Shown in pieces: positions 31,732-37,974 of a stretch of 37,974 bases of DNA (the stretch's first letter is position 1; each line of letters starts with the position of its first letter). The position numbers and the translations under genes are program-made. The notes under the pieces were generated by a model, which was not told the DNA's origin, did no database searches, and saw nothing but the letters and a program-made list of their open reading frames with translations. The stretch is from NCBI GenBank assembly GCA_913020495.1, contig CAJWBJ010000030.1:1-37974 (forward strand), written 5' to 3'. This DNA is from an uncultured Oleiphilus sp. Its GTDB lineage: Bacteria > Pseudomonadota > Gammaproteobacteria > Pseudomonadales > Oleiphilaceae.

Positions 31732-32223
31732 CTAAATTTTTATGACCGCATCCCCAATAGACATAGTGCCACCGGTGATAACTTTAGCGCAGATACCACC
31801 ATGGCCTAACATTGCGCCGACAGCGCCTTGACCTAATGCTTGTTCCATTCGTAAGCAGGGATGGCAATGGGCGTTGGCTTCAAACTCAGCTTCGCCTATT
31901 TTAAAACGCTGGTGTCGAAGGGCTAAAAGGTTAATGCCTGATACCACTAAATTTCGGCGTAACAAATTTGGGTTAATTGAATCGATACCCAATAAACTTG
32001 CGACTATATCAATGTGTTCCTGATTAATTAAAGTAACTTGGCGTGCCGAGCCGGGTGTTCCGGTGCAACGACGATCGCCTTCTAAGCCTAAATCTTTAAC
32101 AGCCAAAACCTCTTCCACAATGTTCATAGCAATTTTTCGTTCGGGGCGTAAGCCTATCCAGGTTAATTTACCTGGCGGTAAATTCTGAAGGTGACGGCTT
32201 AACAGGCGGCCAACTGAGTTCAT
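31732..32223 (-). CDS. MOSC-domain protein
   Basis: A 163-residue single-domain MOSC protein. The hallmark is the C-terminal cysteine in ANAHCHPCLRME (Cys about 120) with GHGGICAKVITGGTMSIGD after it, the beta-barrel fold that carries or transfers sulfurated molybdenum cofactor. A stand-alone domain of this length suggests a sulfur- or Mo-transfer role or small Mo-dependent reductase activity; the partner is not visible. Start ATG 32221-32223. It lies 46 bases after msrB on the same strand and is probably co-transcribed. Confidence 0.88.
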   Translation of the reverse strand: MNSVGRLLSRHLQNLPPGKLTWIGLRPERKIAMNIVEEVLAVKDLGLEGDRRCTGTPGSARQVTLINQEHIDIVASLLGIDSINPNLLRRNLVVSGINLLALRHQRFKIGEAEFEANAHCHPCLRMEQALGQGAVGAMLGHGGICAKVITGGTMSIGDAVIKI

Positions 32224-32269
32224 GTTGATCTCCTACGACTAGACCTTTGAGTAAGGATGAAGTGAATAT

Positions 32270-32653
32270 TTAATCGGGTTTATTCATACCGTCAGCACTA
32301 ATAAAATTCATGGAGATTGAGTTTACGCAGTGTCGGGTATTTTTATGGGTTAACCTTTCCCCTTGAAAAACATGACCTAAATGTCCTCCACAATTAGAGC
32401 AGAGTATTTCCGTTCGTCGACCGTCGGCGTCTACCTCGTGTTTGATGGCACCTGAAATTTCATCATCAAAACTAGGCCAGCCACAGTGAGAGGGAAACTT
32501 ATCTTCAGACCGATATAAAGGCTCGTTGCATTGTTTACAGGTGTAGAGCCCACCTTCAAAAAAATCATCGTATTGACCAGTAAAGGGACGCTCAGTGCCT
32601 TTACCAATCAATACATACTTTTCTTCAGGGCTTAGTTTGTTGTAGTCAGTCAT
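32270..32653 (-). CDS. msrB: Peptide-methionine (R)-S-oxide reductase MsrB
   Basis: A 127-residue zinc-type MsrB, which repairs R-methionine sulfoxide in proteins. Zinc ligands are Cys39, Cys42, Cys85 and Cys88; the active-site stretch is [11 protein letters not shown] with catalytic Cys109 near the C-terminus. HCGWPSF (56-62) is the substrate-binding signature. No signal peptide, so it is cytoplasmic. It is part of a redox/stress group with MOSC, YHS and glutaredoxin genes on the same strand. The YHS terminator lies upstream, so it has its own promoter in 32654-32722. Confidence 0.96.
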   Translation of the reverse strand: MTDYNKLSPEEKYVLIGKGTERPFTGQYDDFFEGGLYTCKQCNEPLYRSEDKFPSHCGWPSFDDEISGAIKHEVDADGRRTEILCSNCGGHLGHVFQGERLTHKNTRHCVNSISMNFISADGMNKPD

Positions 32654-32722
32654 GGTGTTTTCTCCTGATGCTTTTATGGGTAGATTAGGCGCTCTAATAT
32701 AAATTTGTTAGTCATTTTACGT

Positions 32723-32748
32723 AAAAAATCCCGAAATAATTCGGGATT
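32723..32748 (-). terminator. Intrinsic terminator of the YHS gene (minus strand)
   Basis: Read leftward, AATCCCGAA / TTCGGGATT (9-bp stem, 4-base loop; 32748-32727) is followed by a run of T (32728-32723). It lies 35 bases beyond the YHS stop and separates grx-YHS from msrB. Confidence 0.8.
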
Positions 32749-32782
32749 AGTTTTGGCGCCTAACTGTTTGTGTACTTAAAAA

Positions 32783-33238
32783 TTAAAGCTCAGCGGCGGG
32801 TACATACTTAATTGAAGGCCAAAGTTCATTAGCCGCTACAATGTTAGCAGCACGTTTTTTAACCCAAATACTTTTTACCTTACTATCAAGGTTCAAATAA
32901 AGTTTCCCGTCTACCACAGTCGATGCTAATGGGTCGCCATAGAACTTTTTACCCAGTGATGCACCATATGCGCAGTAGCCACCAAAAGCTGGTACATACT
33001 TAGCAGGGTTCGCTTCAAACTTAGCTTTATTTTCGGCGTTGATAAATGCATAAATGTTGCCTTCGTGATTTGCTAGGTGGTGTCCATTACCAACTTTTGG
33101 TCCGCTATTTTGGTGATAAGAAACTAGGTCATAGCCTCCTATAGCCAAGGATATTGTTGAATGATCAGCCGCTGATACAGAGCCAACAAATAATGCGAAT
33201 GCTGCAATGATGCTAGTGAATAACTGTTTGATTTTCAT
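32783..33238 (-). CDS. Periplasmic YHS-domain protein
   Basis: A 151-residue exported protein. A signal peptide (LFTSIIAAFALFVGSVSA, cleavage near 23) precedes a YHS domain: IGGYDLVSYHQ (about 33-43), YAFINAENKAKFEANPAKYVPAFGGYCAYG (about 68-97) with the conserved Cys and aromatic residues. YHS domains bind metal or copper in several proteins; the actual ligand here is unknown. It follows the glutaredoxin gene by 46 bases in the same direction and ends at a clear terminator. Confidence 0.9.
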   Translation of the reverse strand: MKIKQLFTSIIAAFALFVGSVSAADHSTISLAIGGYDLVSYHQNSGPKVGNGHHLANHEGNIYAFINAENKAKFEANPAKYVPAFGGYCAYGASLGKKFYGDPLASTVVDGKLYLNLDSKVKSIWVKKRAANIVAANELWPSIKYVPAAEL

Positions 33239-33284
33239 AGTTCTATTTCCTTTAAGGTTACTTTTGCTTGGTTAAGTTAAATTA

Positions 33285-33512
33285 CTACTGGGTTTTAAAG
33301 TACTGTTCTAAATCGGTGAATCCGCCAATATGTTGATCGTTAAAAAAAATCTGTGGTACCGTTCGGCGACCTGTTTTATCCATTAAATTTTCTCTCATTT
33401 CTGGGTCGTAACTGACATCGTGTTCTTTAAAAGTAATTCCTTTTTCTGACAGAAGACTTTTTGCAGCAAAGCAATAAGGGCATGTCTGGGTGGTGTACAC
33501 ATCAACTTGCAT
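33285..33512 (-). CDS. grxC: Glutaredoxin (GrxC-type)
   Basis: A 75-residue dithiol glutaredoxin, shorter than usual (about 80-85). Active site CPYC is Cys11-Cys14, with RRTVPQIF (cis-Pro) near 49-56 and IGGFTDLEQY near 62-71 for glutathione binding. It reduces protein and small disulfides with glutathione. It is transcribed away from the AraC gene and is upstream of the YHS gene. Confidence 0.93.
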   Translation of the reverse strand: MQVDVYTTQTCPYCFAAKSLLSEKGITFKEHDVSYDPEMRENLMDKTGRRTVPQIFFNDQHIGGFTDLEQYFKTQ

Positions 33513-33620
33513 TGTTTCTCCTTATTTAAGTTTTGATTTCGTTAATCGATGGATGTATCTTAAGTAAGTTGATGGATACGTTCTATACTTAATAGTCTCT
33601 ATAAATAGCGAGATCGTCTC

Positions 33621-34499
33621 ATGCCAGTATTGTCAGAAATACTTTCAAGTATAAAAACTCATGGTAGCGTTTACTTTTGCGATAAGCTTGAAGCGCCTTG
33701 GGAAATGATAGAAAAGATGAAGTATTCAGCGGCTTTTCATTACGTTCGTCGAGGGCAGTGTTGGATTTCATTTGCTGGGGAGAGTTATTTGCTAGGGCCA
33801 GGTGATCTCGTATTTATTGGTCGTGGAGATGACCATATTCTGTCGAGTTCTAAACCGGGTGAAACAGAAGATAATTACGATGGGCATACGCATCTTCTAT
33901 GTGGCTATTTTAGCTTTCGAGACCCTATCCCTTCGCCACTCGATGAGGCGATGCCTCCCATTTTAGTATTACGGTCAGATGAAATCGCCGAGCTGTCTTG
34001 GCTAAAAACCACCTTGGAGCACTTAAGTTCAGAGTATGACTCGCAAACCCCTGGTGCGATGGTCGTCGTAAACAAATTAACCGAAGTCGTGCTTGTTGAA
34101 TTGATTCGGTTTCATATCAATAAGCTGGACTCTCACAATTTTGTAGCAGCGTTATTCGACAAACAAATAGGCAAGGCGCTTAAACTGATTCATCAGCAAC
34201 CCGAAAGGTCATGGACATTAGATTTGCTCGCATCTGAAGTCGCTATGTCCAGAGCGGCATTTGCCCGACGATTCAAAGATCTGGTGGGGCAGCCCATGTT
34301 TCAATATTTAACCTCGGTTAGAATGCGTATTGCATCAGACCTTTTACGAAACACCCAAAAATCAGTAGCTGATATTGCAGAGGCGGTAGGTTATGTATCA
34401 GATATGGCCTTTGGAAAGGTGTTTAAAGAGCTAAACGGAGCCACGCCGATTGCATGGCGAAAGAAGTATCTCGCGGACCTTAAAAATATTGATAAGTAA
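33621..34499 (+). CDS. AraC-family regulator with cupin sensor domain
   Basis: A 292-residue regulator. The N-terminal cupin-like part (about 15-115) has FHYVRRGQCWISF and LGPGDLVFIGRGDDHIL, the AraC-type effector-binding pattern. The C-terminal double helix-turn-helix (about 190-285) shows WTLDLLASEVAMSRAAFARRFKDLVGQPMFQYLTSVRMRIASDLL and VADIAEAVGYVSDMAFGKVFKE. It is divergent from the glutaredoxin gene (108-base gap), so it may control that operon; the effector is unknown. Confidence 0.9.
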   Translation: MPVLSEILSSIKTHGSVYFCDKLEAPWEMIEKMKYSAAFHYVRRGQCWISFAGESYLLGPGDLVFIGRGDDHILSSSKPGETEDNYDGHTHLLCGYFSFRDPIPSPLDEAMPPILVLRSDEIAELSWLKTTLEHLSSEYDSQTPGAMVVVNKLTEVVLVELIRFHINKLDSHNFVAALFDKQIGKALKLIHQQPERSWTLDLLASEVAMSRAAFARRFKDLVGQPMFQYLTSVRMRIASDLLRNTQKSVADIAEAVGYVSDMAFGKVFKELNGATPIAWRKKYLADLKNIDK

Positions 34500-34519
34500 G
34501 TGAGTTTCAGAGTTAGGAG

Positions 34520-36172
34520 CTACTGTTTCTTTGATAATGCACTGACGCTTTTGGAAAGATTAATAAATCGCTTATATTGCTGGTGGTTATTAGCCATGTG
34601 TTTTGTTCTTTTAATACACATTTCGCAAAGCTCAATATCCTCTTGGCTCAAGGGCGACTTCTGATTTGTTTTTAGAAGCGTTTGTATCAGGTTAAGATTC
34701 AGGCCAGGGTGTTTTGGTGTTTCAGTAAGGGCCGATTTAAATGTGTCGATTGCGGTTGTAAAATTTCCGCTTTCAACCAGTTTAATTCCTCTTTTATTTA
34801 GGTTTCGGGCCCGAACCTTGTTTTTGTAACTAAACGTCCCTTCTAGCATCTCTAAAACCGCTTGTTGGACGCGCTTATCTTCTGGGTGGTTGACCGCTAG
34901 TTTGTCTAAAACTTGCTGAGCCTCTTCGCCTTTTTCTACTGAATAGAGTGATTTGGCAAGTTCCAAACTAGTGTCTTGAGATAGTGACTCTGCATTGGAC
35001 TCACATAAAGTTTGTGCTTTATCCAAAGTTTCGAGAGCCTTAATTTTATAGTCCTGACCGGCTAATGCACGAGTTTCTACCAATAAGGATTGAATATTAA
35101 CTTCGTTGGAGTCACCATATTTCTTTCTAACAAGTTTTAGTGCGCTCATTGCTTCTTTAAACAGGTTTTTTCCATGCTGACTCTTATCTGCATCACTAAG
35201 GTCAGCTAGACAACGACTAAAATTCAAGTGATCAGCAGCTGAGTCATGGTGGGAGTGCTCACCTAGGTCGACCGTTCTTCGGTAAGCGTCCGTGGCTCGT
35301 TCAATATCTAGATTTTCAACACAAACCGCTCCAAGCTTCTTTTGCCTTAAGATGTTAAGCGGAGAAATAGCCGTCGCAATTTCAAGGTTTTTCTGTGCTT
35401 TTCTAAGGTTTCCTTTCTTTTCGTATACTTCTGCGAGTACTTCATAGGCGGCTAAATTTTGAGCATTATTAACAATCATTCTGAGGCATAATTCCTCAGC
35501 AGTATCGTAGTTTCCTTCAATTAACTCTACTTTGGCTAGGCCAATACTCGCCCAATCTAAAGGTCTTTCTTCTTGCACTTCCGTGTAGATTTGTTTTGCT
35601 AAATGATAGTCGCCCTGTAAGTAATGCAGGTTGGCGATGGTTCGGATACACCAGGTTTTGTATTTAGATTTATTTCTTATTTCTTTGGTACAGAGCGTAA
35701 TAGCAGAAGGGTAATTTTCCTCATCCAACGCGTGATTGATCGCTAGTAAGGTTTCTTTTTGTTGAATAACCTTGTCTAAGCGGTGCTTAATGACGGCTTG
35801 CGTTACTGGTTTGGCCAGATAGCAGTCGGGTTGGTTTTCAACGACAGCCATCACCATTTCTTTACTGCTCTCAGCAGTGATCATGATAAATGTATCTATA
35901 TGTTTTAGGCGTTTGCAGGCGCGTAATTCCTCTAAAACCTGTTGCCCATTTTTACCAGGCCCCAGATTGTAGTCGCAAAGGATAACGTCATACGTCATCT
36001 CGTTACAGGCACTGATCGCTTCCTTGCCATTTCGTGCAGTATCTACTTTTTCTACACCAAAGCTGAGCAATATTTTCTTCATTGATGTTCTGAAGTTTTC
36101 AAAGTCATCCACTAATAAGAAACGCTTTTCATTGTACGCTTTATATAGTGTTGATTCGTCTAGGTTGGGCAT
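34520..36172 (-). CDS. Receiver-TPR response regulator
   Basis: A 550-residue protein with an N-terminal CheY-like receiver and a long TPR array but no DNA-binding or enzymatic output. Receiver residues: Asp22 and Asp23 (LLVDDFENF), phospho-acceptor Asp67 (VILCDYNLG), Thr99 (MITAES), Lys121 (AKPVT). From about 150 to 535 it shows repeated TPR-like helical pairs (e.g. NLAAYEVLAEVYEKKGNLRKAQKNLE, TAIDTFKSALTETPKHPGLNLNLIQTLLK). The output is presumably protein binding. It is preceded by a c-di-GMP-I riboswitch, so expression is tied to the second messenger. No histidine kinase is adjacent. The ribosome site near the ATG is weak. Confidence 0.85.
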   Translation of the reverse strand: MPNLDESTLYKAYNEKRFLLVDDFENFRTSMKKILLSFGVEKVDTARNGKEAISACNEMTYDVILCDYNLGPGKNGQQVLEELRACKRLKHIDTFIMITAESSKEMVMAVVENQPDCYLAKPVTQAVIKHRLDKVIQQKETLLAINHALDEENYPSAITLCTKEIRNKSKYKTWCIRTIANLHYLQGDYHLAKQIYTEVQEERPLDWASIGLAKVELIEGNYDTAEELCLRMIVNNAQNLAAYEVLAEVYEKKGNLRKAQKNLEIATAISPLNILRQKKLGAVCVENLDIERATDAYRRTVDLGEHSHHDSAADHLNFSRCLADLSDADKSQHGKNLFKEAMSALKLVRKKYGDSNEVNIQSLLVETRALAGQDYKIKALETLDKAQTLCESNAESLSQDTSLELAKSLYSVEKGEEAQQVLDKLAVNHPEDKRVQQAVLEMLEGTFSYKNKVRARNLNKRGIKLVESGNFTTAIDTFKSALTETPKHPGLNLNLIQTLLKTNQKSPLSQEDIELCEMCIKRTKHMANNHQQYKRFINLSKSVSALSKKQ

Positions 36173-36190
36173 TCTAAATTGATCACTTAA

Positions 36191-36213
36191 AACGCTTTTG
36201 ATCAGACAGCGTT
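36191..36213 (-). other. Leader hairpin between riboswitch and REC-TPR gene
   Basis: On the minus strand AACGC (36213-36209) can pair with GCGTT (36195-36191) around a 13-base loop, 18 bases before the ATG, and two TGATCA palindromes overlap it. It is a candidate part of the riboswitch expression platform. No good intrinsic terminator was found between aptamer and gene, which favours translational control. Confidence 0.35.
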
Positions 36214-36297
36214 GTAAATAACAAAAGAATATTCGGATTTAAAAAAGGTGAGAGAATGCTTTTGAATGTTTTCATTTTTCGAGACCTGCATTGGTTG

Positions 36298-36376
36298 CTT
36301 GGAAACTCAGCCATCATAGTTTTCACCTTAGACCTGGAGCTTTGCGTCCCTAACTTTCGTTAGGTTTGCCATTTCA
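36298..36376 (-). ncRNA. Cyclic-di-GMP-I (GEMM) riboswitch aptamer
   Basis: Reading the minus strand, the GEMM-I landmarks occur in order: GGCAAACC, a stem TAAC-GAAA-GTTA with GNRA tetraloop, GGGACGCAAAGC, the conserved GGTCTAAGG (tetraloop-receptor side), a variable second stem, and the closing GGCTGAGTTTCC. The order and spacing match the class I c-di-GMP aptamer of the Vibrio Vc2 type. It lies about 125 bases upstream of the REC-TPR gene, in the same direction. Boundaries are approximate by a few bases. Confidence 0.9.
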
Positions 36377-36613
36377 TCGAACTTGATCGAGATAAGAAAA
36401 ACTGATCAGAAACTACTTGATAATACATGTTGTGTGGTCTGAGTCATCATACAGAGGATGTATTTTATAATTGTTTACACTTATAGCTCTTATTGTTATG
36501 ACTTGTCGTATGTAGTCTTTTTACTGAGGGTGACGTTCGTATAGCCCTTATTTAAGTGTAATTAGTGACAGATCTAATTATTTCAATGTCCACTACATGC
36601 TTGAGCCCATTTG

Positions 36614-36642
36614 GAGCCGTTGAAGGTTGAAGCAACTGGCTC
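36614..36642. repeat. GC-rich hairpin in gap between riboswitch and MBL gene
   Basis: GAGCC-GTTG (36614-36622) pairs with CAAC-T-GGCTC (36633-36642) with a single-base bulge and a 10-base loop. It is the strongest structure in an otherwise AT-rich 400-base stretch (36377-36794). No T-run follows on either side, so it is not an obvious terminator. The remaining gap presumably has divergent promoters. Confidence 0.5.
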
Positions 36643-36794
36643 TAGAGAATTTAAATAGGCCTTACTAACTGTATATAATAAATCATGCTTGCTTTAAGTA
36701 CTCTATCTCATACATTATTTTAGAATCAGATAAACTTCCAATTTACACCTACACTCCAGATCCAGAAAATTAGCACAAACAAAAAGAACTAAAC

Positions 36795-37925
36795 ATGAAA
36801 ATACTAAAGGGATTATTACTTTTTCTTATAATTGTGGGCTGTGCGCAGATGTCAGTAACTACCCTTACTAAATCAGAAGATGAATATGCACGCCAATATC
36901 AAATAGGGCGAGTTCACAACAGGGAGGCCGTGGAGCTTCCGGATTGGGGTGACGCAGTAAATATATCTCAACGTTATATTTTCCAAACGCAATACGATCA
37001 AGTTCCATCTAAACCTATACCTGTACATAAACTAACTATCAAAGAGTTAGAAGAATTACCGAACGATCAGATAAGCGTTATTAGGTTTGGTCACTCTACT
37101 GTGCTACTCAAAATAGATGGTGATTTTTGGCTAACAGACCCCGTGTTTTCTGATCGACTCGGCCCCGTATATTTTATGGGTATTGAGCGCTTTCATGATG
37201 TTCCTTTATCTATTTCAGAACTACCTGATATTCGTGGTGTACTTATATCTCATAATCATTATGACCATTTAGATGAGAGAACTATCAGAGTACTACATCC
37301 AAAAGTACAACATTTTATTGTTCCTATTGGTAATGGACATGACCTAATAGATTGGGGCGTGGAACCAAGAAAAATTACGGAGTTAGACTGGTGGGAAAAC
37401 AAATCTGTTGGTGACCTAACATTGATCGCTACACCGGCAAACCATATTTCAGGTCGCATATTGATTGATCAAAACGAGGCCTTGTGGAGTTCATGGGTTA
37501 TCTTAAATAAAGAGCAGCGAATATTTTTCAGTGGTGATGGGGGGTATTCAGACATATATGAGAAAATTGGCGATAAATTCGGCCCTTTTGATCTTACAAT
37601 TATGGAAAACGGTTCTTATGATAAGTGTTGGTCTAAAGAGCATTTAACGCCAGAAGAAACCATCCAAGCTCATCAAGATCTCAAGGGTGATGTTCTCATG
37701 CCTGTTCACAATAGTACTTTTGATATGGCATTTCACTCTTGGTATGAACCTCTCAATAAAGTTAGCCAAATAGCTGATAAACAAGGTATATCGTTGTTAG
37801 CTCCTGTCATAGGGAAACCATTCACCTTTAACGCTATTGACAGTCAAAGTATGCTGACGAGTAAAATACACTGGTGGGAAGATATGGTTAGTAAAGAAGT
37901 GGTGCCCGTATTATCACAAAAATAA
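36795..37925 (+). CDS. Metallo-beta-lactamase-fold lipoprotein (NAPE-PLD/UlaG-like)
   Basis: A 376-residue MBL-fold hydrolase. The N-terminus is a lipoprotein signal with lipobox IVGC (Cys16), giving an outer- or inner-membrane-anchored enzyme. The metal motif HxHxDH is HNHYDHLD (about 152-159), with FSGDGGYSD near 244 and MPVHNSTFDMAFHSWYEPL near 302-320 completing the site. The segment VLLKIDGDFWLTDPVFSDRLGP and the C-terminal HNSTF pattern are typical of NAPE-PLD-like or UlaG-like members, which cleave phosphodiesters or lactones. The substrate is unknown. Transcribed divergently from the riboswitch-REC-TPR unit. Confidence 0.88.
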   Translation: MKILKGLLLFLIIVGCAQMSVTTLTKSEDEYARQYQIGRVHNREAVELPDWGDAVNISQRYIFQTQYDQVPSKPIPVHKLTIKELEELPNDQISVIRFGHSTVLLKIDGDFWLTDPVFSDRLGPVYFMGIERFHDVPLSISELPDIRGVLISHNHYDHLDERTIRVLHPKVQHFIVPIGNGHDLIDWGVEPRKITELDWWENKSVGDLTLIATPANHISGRILIDQNEALWSSWVILNKEQRIFFSGDGGYSDIYEKIGDKFGPFDLTIMENGSYDKCWSKEHLTPEETIQAHQDLKGDVLMPVHNSTFDMAFHSWYEPLNKVSQIADKQGISLLAPVIGKPFTFNAIDSQSMLTSKIHWWEDMVSKEVVPVLSQK

Positions 37926-37974
37926 TTGAAGTTTAAGGCCAATTGTATAATTGATTTTGCGCTAAAAATCGAAG

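Noticed and set aside
1-37974. Search for CRISPR arrays, tRNA/rRNA genes, IS elements and phage genes
   Set aside because: No regularly spaced repeats, no cloverleaf-like or rRNA sequence, and no transposase or integrase frame was recognised by reading.

Overview
The window reads as chromosomal DNA of a marine gammaproteobacterium, probably of the Oceanospirillales/Alteromonadales type. The evidence is moderately AT-rich sequence, a complete proteobacterial dedicated sortase (PDS) locus, an HrpB helicase, and a mix of LysR, MarR and AraC accessory cassettes. I see no phage, IS element, CRISPR array, tRNA or rRNA. This placement rests on gene content only; no species is claimed.

Layout. 1-2465 (-): C-terminally cut hrpB. 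2.8-6.6 kb: a saccharopine-dehydrogenase-like reductase, an MFS exporter, a small unknown protein and a chalcone-isomerase-fold periplasmic protein. 6.9-8.9 kb: an SGNH-hydrolase lipoprotein followed by a divergent lipase-chaperone (Lif)-like membrane protein. 9.1-9.9 kb: an orphan solute-binding protein started by translational coupling to a 9-codon leader. 9.9-13.2 kb: a LysR regulator divergent from DoxX, glutathionyl-hydroquinone reductase and pirin, a quinone/redox-stress cassette with a clear palindromic operator. 13.8-18.2 kb: a cytoplasmic NasA/NarB-like molybdoenzyme with a fused DmsB-DmsC-type electron-transfer and membrane subunit. 18.4-18.8 kb: a small conserved unknown protein.

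18.9-26.1 kb is the PDS locus. The regulator pair pdsR-pdsS runs leftward and faces pdsO, a 71-codon GTGA-coupled small gene, the VIT/VWA sortase target and the class GN sortase. The divergent region holds helically phased TCCAT repeats that could be PdsR sites. The likely logic is that PdsS (periplasmic CBM9-like sensor) and PdsR control expression of one dedicated surface protein, its sortase and an OmpA-like envelope partner.

26.2-34.5 kb: a beta-propeller protein; a MarR-alcohol dehydrogenase-DUF4442 cassette with two matching operators; a DUF2141 protein; an EamA exporter; a second orphan solute-binding protein; MOSC, MsrB, YHS and glutaredoxin genes; and an AraC regulator. 34.5-36.4 kb (-): a receiver-TPR response regulator downstream of a cyclic-di-GMP-I (GEMM) riboswitch at about 36298-36376. 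36.8-37.9 kb: a metallo-beta-lactamase-fold lipoprotein.

The items most worth following up are the c-di-GMP riboswitch on a REC-TPR gene, the unnamed small gene inside the PDS operon, the SGNH hydrolase/Lif-like pair, and the NasA-type enzyme wired to a DmsBC fusion. All residue numbers and motif positions were counted by hand from the sequence; no database search was possible.
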